This document shows positions 1 to 5,637 of a stretch of DNA of 10,043 nt, one piece after another (position 1 is the stretch's first letter; each line of letters opens with the position of its first letter). The position numbers and the translations under genes are program-made. Location of the stretch: assembly GCA_015487365.1 (NCBI GenBank), contig WFPT01000093.1, positions 1 through 10,043 on the forward strand. The letters run 5' to 3'. The notes under the pieces were generated by a model, which was given only the letters and a program-made list of their open reading frames with translations, did no database searches and was not told where the DNA came from. This DNA is from Aquificaceae bacterium (GTDB lineage: Bacteria > Aquificota > Aquificia > Aquificales > Aquificaceae).

Positions 1-245
1 AGGGTAAAGTTTATCCTTTTTACCCTTTCTTTACCCCTTTTGAAGATTAATTCCTCAGCCTCTCTTTCCATTAACTCCAAAAAATCTTCCTCCTTTGCAA
101 TTTTCTTCCTCCTTTCCTTTAATACATAAACCTTGATGAGCTTAAAGTTTTCTTTTTGTTTTTTTAGGCTCAGGAATTGGCCAAGGGTATAAACCAGAAG
201 GTAGTTTATGAGGAGGGAAAGTATTAGGGCAAAGAGTCTTCCCAT
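1..245 (-). CDS. Partial membrane-anchored protein of unknown function (N-terminal 81 residues)
   Basis: This is an open frame that runs off the left edge of the window without a stop. It begins at an ATG (245-243) with GGAG eight bases upstream, inside the end of engB, which it overlaps by 22 bases. The visible 81 residues start with one hydrophobic segment (about residues 4-25). A highly charged Lys/Glu/Arg-rich stretch follows and would form helix or coiled coil. This suggests an inner-membrane protein with a single N-terminal anchor; there is no lipobox cysteine and no clear signal-peptidase site. The layout of a short tail, one membrane helix and a 'KLIKVYVLK' strand recalls the start of TonB-like proteins. 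However, no proline-rich spacer has appeared and the usual His in the helix is Asn here, so that is only a guess. The overlap implies co-translation with engB. Confidence 0.6.
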   Translation of the reverse strand, partial: MGRLFALILSLLINYLLVYTLGQFLSLKKQKENFKLIKVYVLKERRKKIAKEEDFLELMEREAEELIFKRGKERVKRINFT

Positions 246-781
246 AGCTTCATCTCCTTTAAAATTTCACCCTTCCCCTTACCCTCCCTTGCGGATGTTA
301 GGATTACCCTAAAACCCTTTAATCTTTTTAAGGTTTCCCCTAACTCCCTCCGCTTTACTTTATCAACTTTCGTTAAAAGTATCACAAAGTTTAAGCCAAG
401 GTATCTTAAAAATTCTATCATCTTTTCATCCAAAGGGGTAGGCCCTACCTTCGCATCTATTAACAAGAAAACGCAACTTATCCTATCCTTACGTAGGTAA
501 AAGTAGTTTTCCATCATCTCCTTCCACCTGTTCCTTTCTTCCTTTGAAACCTTAGCAAAACCGTAACCGGGGACATCAACAAGGTAAACTCCCTTAAAGA
601 GGAAGTAGTTAATCCTCCTGGTCCTCCCCGGCTCCTTGCTGACCTTGGCCACCTTCTGGCCCGTTATTAAGTTTATTAGGGAGGACTTACCTACGTTTGA
701 ACGGCCCACGAATACGAACTCGGGTCTCCTTTCGTTGGGAAATTCCCTTTCAAAGCTACCTAAAAACTTTACACCCCTCAA
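224..781 (-). CDS. engB: Ribosome biogenesis GTPase EngB/YihA (YsxC)
   Basis: This is a TRAFAC-class GTPase needed for late assembly of the large ribosomal subunit in the cytoplasm. All G motifs are present in 185 residues: G1 GRSNVGKS (26-33), the G2 Thr at 54 in GRTRRINYF, G3 DVPGYGFA (69-76), G4 TKVD (137-140) and G5 TSA (162-164). The length is slightly below the family norm of about 195. The start is a TTG (781-779) overlapping the TGA stop of dnaB in a TTGA junction. GGGGAG from the end of dnaB lies only two bases ahead, so initiation is probably by translational coupling. No better start exists, and MRGVKFLGSF matches the usual short N-terminal strand before the G1 loop. Family assignment is secure; the exact start is slightly less so. 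Confidence 0.95.
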   Translation of the reverse strand: MRGVKFLGSFEREFPNERRPEFVFVGRSNVGKSSLINLITGQKVAKVSKEPGRTRRINYFLFKGVYLVDVPGYGFAKVSKEERNRWKEMMENYFYLRKDRISCVFLLIDAKVGPTPLDEKMIEFLRYLGLNFVILLTKVDKVKRRELGETLKRLKGFRVILTSAREGKGKGEILKEMKLWEDSLP

Positions 782-2175
782 AACTCCCCACTTATGTCGC
801 TAAAATCGTCGGGGGGAGGTACTTCCCTCTCCTCTTCCTCCTCCCTTTCCAGCTGGGAGAGCTCCCTGAAAGCGGTTAGCTCCTTTTCAAACTTTAAGGT
901 TATGGTGTCGGTAGGCCCGTTCCTCTGCTTTGCCACTATCACCTGAACTTTACCTATTTCTTCGGGGGAGGGGTTTTTCTTGTAGTATTCTGGCCTGTGT
1001 AGGAATATAATCAGGTCCGCATCCTGCTCTATCTGGCCACTTTCCCTAAGGTCCGCAAGCTGAGGTTTTTTCTCCGTTCTCTGCTCCACCTGCCTTGAAA
1101 GTTGGGCCAGGGCTACTACGGGTAAGGATAACTCCTTTGCGGTTGCCTTTAAACTCCTACTGACTTCCGCAACCTCCTCTTGCCTTGAACCCCTACTCTG
1201 GGGAGGCCTGAGGAGTTGTAGGTAATCAAGGAATAGGACCTTTATACCTTCCTCCTTTTTAAGTTGCTTAGCTTTAAGTCTAAGCTCCAAAGAGTTTAGG
1301 GAGGGGCTGTCGTCTATAAAGAGGGGGTATTGGGATAGTTCTTCACCCGCTTCCAAGAGCTTGTCAAACTGCTCATCGGTCAGGTTTCCACTCCTTAGGT
1401 GAGTTAGGGGTATTCCAGAGAGCATGGAAAGGAGCCTTAAAGTAAGTTGCTCCTTGGGCATTTCCAGGGAAAAGATTAAAACGGGCTCCCCCCTTTCCCT
1501 TAAAAGGTTTAGGGCAATAGAGAGCATAAAGGAGGTCTTACCCATACCAGGCCTACCCGCAATAACCACAAAGTCCCCCTCGTGAAAACCGCTGGTTAGT
1601 CTGTCAAGCTCCACAAAGCCCGTGGGCAAACCACTTACCAGTGTCTCCCTGTTCCTGTAATCTTCAACAATCTTTAAAACCTTATCCACCACCTCGTCTA
1701 TCCTACAAACCTCACCCCTTGACCTCCTCTCTTCAAGCTCCTCCAACTTGCTCTTTAAGAGGTTTAAAACCGAGGAAACCTCCTTTCCCTCCCTTATGGA
1801 GTTTTCCACCTCCGTAGATAAAATTAGAAGTCTTCTAAGGTCTGAATAGTCCTTTACCGTCCTTACGTTTTCCATAAGTAAGGTTTTGTCCTCAACCGCA
1901 TCCATTTCCACCAGGGCCATAATAAAGGACATGGGAATCTCATCCTCCAAACCCTCCCTCCTTAGATAGGACCTAAGTATGGGCTCGTCCCAGGCGCTAC
2001 CCTTGTCCTCGTAAAGCTTTACAAGGACCTTAAAGAGACCCCTGTGCCTTTTGTCAAAGAAGTCTTCCTCCCTTAAAACTTCAAGGACCTCCGGTATAAA
2101 GTCTGGATTTTTTATTAAGCTTCCAAGGACGGTCCTCTCCGCAAGCTCATCGTAAGGAAGCTCAGTCTCCTTCAC
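778..2175 (-). CDS. dnaB: Replicative DNA helicase DnaB
   Basis: This hexameric helicase unwinds DNA ahead of the replication fork and interacts with primase and the loader. The 465 residues contain the N-terminal primase-binding helical domain (about 4-108), a linker, and the RecA-like motor (about 180-440). Visible motifs are Walker A GRPGMGKT (207-214), Walker B FLDYLQL with Asp317, the QIEQDAD motif (381-387) and KQRNG (416-420) carrying the probable arginine finger Arg418. The C-terminal tail (about 440-465) is acidic. No intein interrupts the motor. The start is GTG (2175-2173), because ETELPYDELAERTVLGSL fits the usual DnaB opening. No Shine-Dalgarno sequence precedes it; a TAAATT hexamer and a perfect palindrome do. 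The gap to the upstream YqhA-family gene is 44 bases, and engB follows with a TTGA overlap. Confidence 0.97.
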   Translation of the reverse strand: MKETELPYDELAERTVLGSLIKNPDFIPEVLEVLREEDFFDKRHRGLFKVLVKLYEDKGSAWDEPILRSYLRREGLEDEIPMSFIMALVEMDAVEDKTLLMENVRTVKDYSDLRRLLILSTEVENSIREGKEVSSVLNLLKSKLEELEERRSRGEVCRIDEVVDKVLKIVEDYRNRETLVSGLPTGFVELDRLTSGFHEGDFVVIAGRPGMGKTSFMLSIALNLLRERGEPVLIFSLEMPKEQLTLRLLSMLSGIPLTHLRSGNLTDEQFDKLLEAGEELSQYPLFIDDSPSLNSLELRLKAKQLKKEEGIKVLFLDYLQLLRPPQSRGSRQEEVAEVSRSLKATAKELSLPVVALAQLSRQVEQRTEKKPQLADLRESGQIEQDADLIIFLHRPEYYKKNPSPEEIGKVQVIVAKQRNGPTDTITLKFEKELTAFRELSQLEREEEEEREVPPPDDFSDISGEF

Positions 2176-2192
2176 TTAAATATAATTTAAGT
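2174..2192. promoter_or_regulatory. Perfect inverted repeat overlapping the dnaB start codon
   Basis: ACTTAAAT and ATTTAAGT form a perfect 8-base inverted repeat around a 3-base centre. It overlaps two bases of the dnaB GTG codon. On the - strand it contains TAAATT (2189-2184), eight bases before the GTG, a plausible -10 element for a leaderless dnaB transcript. No convincing -35 was found. It could be an operator or simply an AT-rich promoter. Confidence 0.4.
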
Positions 2193-2219
2193 AGGCCTGA
2201 GACTAAAAGGGGCTCTATG

Positions 2220-2738
2220 TTATTTTTCTTGGGTTTTACTTATAAAGAAGAAGGCCAAAGAAATTAGCAGTATCCCACCCGATAGGAAGAGCAGGTCCTT
2301 TGGTGAAGAGTATTGGGTTTTTAGGGCCAACTTGAAGAAGGAAACGATTAAAACCATTATTACAACTTTTCCCAGTTTTCCCTTCAATTGGTCAAGGTTT
2401 TTGATTATTAAGAGTTTAGGGTTTGCCTCGTCCTTCTCCGCAACGTCTATTTTACTAACGAACAACTCGTAAATACCAAAACCGAAGATGAAGAGAATCG
2501 TTGAAATCAGGAAAATATCAACCGCTGAAATTACGTAGGTAACGGTAGTTAGCATAAACTCGTCAAAGAGGGTCTGATACCTTATGTAGAAGAAGAACTC
2601 TTTGGTAAGTTTAAAGATTAAAACGGTCCCAACAATAAGCAATAAAATTGCCCCAACTATGCTGGAAATTACCGCAAGGATTACAAAAAGCCTACTCTTC
2701 CAAAGGAGATATTCAAATATTTCTTCAAGCTTTTTCAT
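2220..2738 (-). CDS. UPF0114 / YqhA-family inner-membrane protein
   Basis: This is a 172-residue integral membrane protein of the YqhA (UPF0114) family, whose biochemical role is not established. Four hydrophobic segments are visible at about residues 17-43, 67-92, 123-140 and 148-167. Family-like features include WKSR before the first helix, an Asp (74) inside helix 2, the GIYELFVSKID block (88-98) just after it, and a LDQLKGKLGKVV stretch (115-126) leading into helix 3. The length agrees with E. coli YqhA (about 164). Its ATG overlaps the end of the DUF465 gene by 14 bases, so the two are probably translated together. AAGG lies very close to the ATG; a better GGAGGAG is about 13 bases away. 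The family assignment comes from remembered family patterns; no function is claimed. Confidence 0.8.
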   Translation of the reverse strand: MKKLEEIFEYLLWKSRLFVILAVISSIVGAILLLIVGTVLIFKLTKEFFFYIRYQTLFDEFMLTTVTYVISAVDIFLISTILFIFGFGIYELFVSKIDVAEKDEANPKLLIIKNLDQLKGKLGKVVIMVLIVSFFKLALKTQYSSPKDLLFLSGGILLISLAFFFISKTQEK

Positions 2739-2943
2739 ACCTTCTTATCATCTCCTCCATCTTGTCCTTTAAAAGGAGCTTTTCCTTCTTCTTTTTTTCT
2801 ATTTCCATTTGGAGGTCCAAGGTCATGGGGAAGTGCTTTTCTAACTTTTTAATCTCCTTGTCAAGCTCCTCGTGCCTTTCTTTCATCCTTCTAAACTCCT
2901 CACTCTCTTTCAAAAGCTTTTTTACAATCTCTTCCCTTTTCAT
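2725..2943 (-). CDS. DUF465 (YdcH-like) small coiled-coil protein
   Basis: This is a 72-residue, very charged, probably all-helical protein. It matches the DUF465/YdcH pattern: FRRMKERHEELDKEIKKLEK (17-36) corresponds to the family's 'F..L...H..LD..I..LE' block, and the KKKKEKLLLKDKM stretch (50-62) corresponds to the family's 'LKKEKLxLKDEI' signature. Members are usually 70-80 residues, so it is full length. The family's function is unknown; a two-helix coiled-coil hairpin is expected. The ATG (2943-2941) has no Shine-Dalgarno sequence, and AT-rich -10-like hexamers end 5 and 10 bases before it, suggesting a leaderless message. The YqhA-family gene follows with a 14-base overlap. Its 5' end also carries the promoter of the oppositely oriented tRNA-Thr gene. 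Confidence 0.85.
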   Translation of the reverse strand: MKREEIVKKLLKESEEFRRMKERHEELDKEIKKLEKHFPMTLDLQMEIEKKKKEKLLLKDKMEEMIRRYEKA

Positions 2944-2951
2944 CGTATAAT
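2921..2951 (+). promoter_or_regulatory. Promoter of tRNA-Thr
   Basis: A consensus TATAAT (2946-2951) lies 11 bases before the mature tRNA 5' end. A good -35 match, TTTACA (2921-2926), lies 19 bases further upstream. The spacer is a little longer than the ideal 17. Most of the promoter lies inside the 5' coding part of the oppositely oriented DUF465 gene. Confidence 0.6.
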
Positions 2952-2959
2952 TTATTATA
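2949..2959 (-). promoter_or_regulatory. -10-like elements for the DUF465-YqhA genes
   Basis: On the - strand TATAAT (2959-2954) is followed directly by AAATTA, so TAAATT (2954-2949) overlaps it. They end 10 and 5 bases before the DUF465 ATG, fitting transcription that starts at or next to the start codon. The same few bases carry the opposite-strand -10 of tRNA-Thr, so the two promoters overlap back to back. No clear -35 was found; it would fall inside the tRNA gene. Confidence 0.4.
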
Positions 2960-2962
2960 TAA

Positions 2963-3035
2963 GCCGGCGTAGCTCAGGGGTTAGAGCGCGGGCTTCGTAA
3001 GCCTGAGGTCGTGGGTTCGAATCCCACCGCCGGCT
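2963..3035 (+). tRNA. tRNA-Thr, anticodon CGU (reads ACG)
   Basis: A complete 73-base cloverleaf can be folded by eye. The acceptor stem is GCCGGCG (2963-2969) with CGCCGGC (3028-3034), all paired. The D stem is GCTC/GAGC. The anticodon stem is CGGGC/GCCTG with one G-U pair. The seven-base loop TTCGTAA carries CGT at 2996-2998. The T stem is GTGGG/CCCAC with loop TTCGAAT, and the variable loop has five bases. The discriminator is T3035, and CCA is not encoded, so a CCA-adding enzyme is needed. G1-C72 and C2-G71 with the G-U of the anticodon agree with known Thr identity elements. The last two bases overlap the stop codon of fba on the other strand, and no T-run terminator follows. Confidence 0.96.
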
Positions 3036-3915
3036 AAAAGAGGGAGGCCTTACCTTCACTACCACTTAAAAGGATTCTCCTCCTTACCACTTCCTTTACC
3101 CTATTGGTTGCATGAAGGAGGTGTTTCCTGTAATCAATCTCCTTAGGATTTTTATTTAGGTATTCCCTCAGAGCGCACAAAAAGGCCATCCTAAGGTCCG
3201 TATCCGTGTTTATCTTGTTTATTCCAAGTCTTATTGCCTCCCTCAACTCCTCCTCGGGAACACCCACAGCCTCTTCTAAGTTTAAACAATCTTTTAAGTC
3301 CTTATAAACGGAGGAGGCCCCGTGTAAAACCAGGGGTGCCCTAGTCCTTAGCTTAATCTCCTCTAAAACCTTAAAGTTTAATTTGGGCTCTCCCTTAAAC
3401 TTGTAAGCTCCGTGGGAAGTCCCAACCGCTACCGCCAAGGCATCAACACCAGTTTTTAGTATAAATTCTTTTGCAAGCTCAGGCTCGGTATAACTACCTT
3501 CCCTTAAAACCCCCAGCTCCGCCTCCACGGAAACCCCTAAGGGAAGACAGAGGGAAACCACCTCCTGGGTAATCCTGACGTTTTCTTCAAAACTTTTGTC
3601 GGAGGCATCTATCATTACCGAGGTATAGCCTACCCTTAGGGCAAAGAGGACATCTTTTAGACTCTTACCGTGGTCCAGGTGTAAAGCTACGGGAACGGTA
3701 GAGTCCTTTAAGTAATCCTTTAAAAGTTTTACAAAGTTTTCCCCCATATACTTTATAGCCTTTGGGGAGGTCTGTAAGAAGATGGGGGAGTTTAGCTCTT
3801 GGGCAACCTCTAAGACCGCCTTTAAGGTTTCTAAGTTATTTACGTTAAAGCCACAGATTGCAAAGTTATACCGGTTTGCTACCTCATAAAGAGCTTTCCC
3901 CGAAACCAGGGGCAT
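3034..3915 (-). CDS. fba: Class II (zinc) fructose-bisphosphate aldolase
   Basis: This enzyme interconverts fructose 1,6-bisphosphate with dihydroxyacetone phosphate and glyceraldehyde 3-phosphate in glycolysis and gluconeogenesis. It is a (beta/alpha)8 barrel using a divalent metal. Visible residues in 293 amino acids: HLDHG (79-83) with the catalytic Asp81 and metal ligand His82, EAELG (131-135), TSHGAYKF with metal ligand His168, LHGAS with His198, and the phosphate-binding INTDTDLR (235-242). The length fits the shorter class II group that also contains tagatose-bisphosphate aldolases, so strict substrate choice cannot be read from motifs. The ATG lies 32 bases inside the NifU-type gene and has only weak Shine-Dalgarno pairing, so coupling is likely. 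Its TAG stop overlaps the 3' end of tRNA-Thr. Being last in a sulfur and Fe-S gene series is unusual. Confidence 0.92.
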   Translation of the reverse strand: MPLVSGKALYEVANRYNFAICGFNVNNLETLKAVLEVAQELNSPIFLQTSPKAIKYMGENFVKLLKDYLKDSTVPVALHLDHGKSLKDVLFALRVGYTSVMIDASDKSFEENVRITQEVVSLCLPLGVSVEAELGVLREGSYTEPELAKEFILKTGVDALAVAVGTSHGAYKFKGEPKLNFKVLEEIKLRTRAPLVLHGASSVYKDLKDCLNLEEAVGVPEEELREAIRLGINKINTDTDLRMAFLCALREYLNKNPKEIDYRKHLLHATNRVKEVVRRRILLSGSEGKASLF

Positions 3916-4144
3916 AACTTACGATTTTAACATCCTTTACCCAAGGTAGATTACCCTTTAAGGCTATACCTACCACTTCCTTTAAGGAGGTATCCACCAC
4001 CGGACAATCAGAGCATCCTCCCTCAAACCTTAAAAACACCAAATCCCCTTCCACCTTAACGAGTTTTAGGTCCCCTTGGTGATGTTTAAGGGCAGGCCTA
4101 ATCCTTTCTAAAACCTCCTCCACTTCCCTTTCCCTTTCACCCAT
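3884..4144 (-). CDS. NifU C-terminal-domain (Nfu-type) Fe-S cluster carrier
   Basis: This is an 86-residue single-domain protein of the NifU C-terminal family, which carries Fe-S clusters between two subunits and passes them to target proteins. The key CxxC is in GGCSDCP (Cys44 and Cys47). It is preceded by the typical VEEVLERIRPALKHHQGDLK helix and strand (8-27) and followed by the TSLKEVVGIAL helix. The length matches standalone Nfu domains. The ATG (4144-4142) is well supported by GAGGAGGT seven bases upstream. The gene overlaps the end of the DUF1858-like gene by 8 bases and the start of fba by 32 bases. It likely works with the IscU encoded four genes upstream: IscU builds the cluster and this protein delivers it. 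That partnership is inferred from context. Confidence 0.9.
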   Translation of the reverse strand: MGEREREVEEVLERIRPALKHHQGDLKLVKVEGDLVFLRFEGGCSDCPVVDTSLKEVVGIALKGNLPWVKDVKIVSYAPGFGESSL

Positions 4145-4382
4145 AACTTTTACCTCCTCTATAACAACTTTTTTGTAATCTGGTCCAAACCTCGCTAATT
4201 TCTTCCTCCGAAAGTTCTAAAAGTTTAAAGGCCCCCGAAAGGCTCAACTTGGGGGATATTACGTCCAAAATGTCTTGGTATTCCTTAAGGCCGAATTCAA
4301 AGAGTATATCCTTAGACTCTTTACAGTTTTTTAGGAGCTCAGAGAGGGGCATTTCCAAAGAAAGTTTAAAGCTCCTTTTCAT
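4137..4382 (-). CDS. DUF1858-like small protein of unknown function
   Basis: This is an 81-residue protein between tusA and the NifU-type gene, starting in an ATGA overlap with the tusA stop. The pattern 'MPLSELLKNCKESKDILFEFGL' followed by 'LSLSGAFKLLELSEEEISEV' resembles DUF1858/ScdA-N-type domains, in which a short helix leads to 'vL..yGl' and a later 'TLeeAa...gid...l..L' block. In the common form a Cys pair follows the 'yGl'; here that spot is KEYQDI with no Cys. Cys20 and Cys73 are present but are not in that motif. The protein is small, soluble and probably helical. Position suggests a role in sulfur or Fe-S handling with TusA and NifU, but this is inference only; the fold assignment is tentative. 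Confidence 0.75.
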   Translation of the reverse strand: MKRSFKLSLEMPLSELLKNCKESKDILFEFGLKEYQDILDVISPKLSLSGAFKLLELSEEEISEVWTRLQKSCYRGGKSYG

Positions 4383-4627
4383 TTTAGCTCCCTAACCTTC
4401 CTTATAAAGAGGTGATATTCCCCCTCCTCTTCATACATACCCAAAAACTCCTGTCCCGTTGCCTTACACCAAGCGGGTATATCTTCAACCACTCCCGGGT
4501 CGTCCGCTATGAGCTCTAAAACCTGTCCTATTTTCATCTTCTTTATCTGGTTTGCGGTTTCGGAAATGGGAATGGGACAGAAGGTCCCACAAACGTCATG
4601 GACCACATCCGCCTTTATGTCCTTCAT
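4379..4627 (-). CDS. tusA: TusA/SirA-family sulfur carrier protein
   Basis: This is an 82-residue TusA-family protein. Family members carry a persulfide on a conserved cysteine and hand the sulfur to tRNA thiolation enzymes or to other sulfur pathways. The signature CPIP is at residues 17-20, with Cys17 the expected sulfur carrier. The ADDPGVVEDIPAWC block (41-54) and the following ATGQEF strand match the family well. A second cysteine (Cys13) lies four residues before the carrier Cys. The ATG is supported by GGGAGGT, which sits in the last codons of the PP-loop gene; only two bases separate the two genes. It ends in an ATGA overlap with the DUF1858-like gene. The likely partner is the adjacent PP-loop enzyme, but dissimilatory sulfur metabolism is an alternative role in chemolithotrophs. 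Confidence 0.92.
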   Translation of the reverse strand: MKDIKADVVHDVCGTFCPIPISETANQIKKMKIGQVLELIADDPGVVEDIPAWCKATGQEFLGMYEEEGEYHLFIRKVRELK

Positions 4628-4629
4628 AC

Positions 4630-5637
4630 CTAACCTCCCGACTTTACCAAAAGCTTGTATTCCTTTGGCTGAGGATGGCCAAGGAGCTCTAAGGTTTTAC
4701 CCTTGAAGTTAATCTTTACCTTACCCTCCCTCTTACCGTAATACCTACACATAAGGTTTGCAACCTCTTTTAGGTCCTCCTCCTTGGTATTCCTCAAAAG
4801 GGCAAAGGCAAAGGGATGGTCCTCTTTTAGGGCATGGTCAAACCTACCTTTAAAGCCCATAAGGTAATTCTTCTCCCCCAAACTCCTTGCCATTATTACC
4901 CTTGTTCCACCTTTTAGCCTTACGTGTCTTCCCACCATAAAGAGGTGGAGGTCGTCCTCATCCACCCTCCCTTCAAAGGAAAAGACCTCTTTAAACCTAA
5001 AAGCGTAGTTTTCATCCGTTAGATAGCAACAGCCACCTGCGGGTTGCTCGTATTCAAGGTTATACCTTTTTGCCAATTCTATCTGGACCTTCCTCCCCCT
5101 TCCCCTTATACCTAAGAGCTTTTCTCTATCAACTAAACCCTTCATCTCCGGTATGGTGGGAGGTAGGACCTTTGCAGAAAGTGGCCTTAAAATTAACCCT
5201 TCAAGTCCAGCCTCCCTCTCTATCAGTTTTAACCTGCTGGGGGTTTGGGACATGGGCCTTTGATAGACCACCTCCCCGGTTATTATGAAGTCATAGCCTT
5301 CCTTTTGCATAATCTCTTTTGCCTTCTTTAGCATCAAAATCCTACAATCTATGCAGGGATTTACGTTTTTTCCATAACCAAACTTTGGGTTTAGGACCAC
5401 CTTTAAATACTCCTTGGAAATGTCAATTATTTCTATGGGAACACCTATTTGGGAGGCACTCTTTATGGCAGGGTTTGCCTTGTTGGAAAGGCCTAACCTC
5501 CTCTTGTGCTCGGTTATGCAAAAACCCGTGTAAAAGTGAATTCCCTTTACATAAACTCCCTGCTCCTTTATCAAGAGGGCGGATAGCATAGAGTCAAGGC
5601 CCCCCGAAAGGAGGGCCAAGGCCTTTGCCCTATACAT
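4630..5637 (-). CDS. ThiI-like PP-loop ATPase with NFACT-R-type C-terminal domain (predicted tRNA thiolation)
   Basis: This is a 335-residue protein. The PP-loop motif SGGLDS is at 11-16, which in MnmA/ThiI enzymes binds ATP to adenylate a tRNA base before sulfur is added. Candidate sulfur-handling cysteines are Cys40, the CIDC pair (95 and 98) and Cys203-Cys204 in PAGGCCYLT. The C-terminal part (about 224-320, with MVGRHVRLKGGTRVIMARS) resembles the NFACT-R-type RNA-binding domain found fused to ThiI-like enzymes. No THUMP domain and no rhodanese domain are seen. The start is taken at ATG 5637-5635, overlapping iscU by 8 bases, because MYRAKALALLSGGLDS is the usual opening. A TTG at 5715 would add 26 residues that only mirror the iscU tail in another frame. 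No good Shine-Dalgarno precedes the ATG. Old annotations call such proteins thiouridylate methyltransferase; the precise base modified is unknown. Confidence 0.85.
   Translation of the reverse strand: MYRAKALALLSGGLDSMLSALLIKEQGVYVKGIHFYTGFCITEHKRRLGLSNKANPAIKSASQIGVPIEIIDISKEYLKVVLNPKFGYGKNVNPCIDCRILMLKKAKEIMQKEGYDFIITGEVVYQRPMSQTPSRLKLIEREAGLEGLILRPLSAKVLPPTIPEMKGLVDREKLLGIRGRGRKVQIELAKRYNLEYEQPAGGCCYLTDENYAFRFKEVFSFEGRVDEDDLHLFMVGRHVRLKGGTRVIMARSLGEKNYLMGFKGRFDHALKEDHPFAFALLRNTKEEDLKEVANLMCRYYGKREGKVKINFKGKTLELLGHPQPKEYKLLVKSGG

Noticed and set aside
2181..2186. TATAAT on the + strand ahead of dnaB
   Set aside because: It comes from the palindrome, has no -35, and would only transcribe antisense to the YqhA-family gene.
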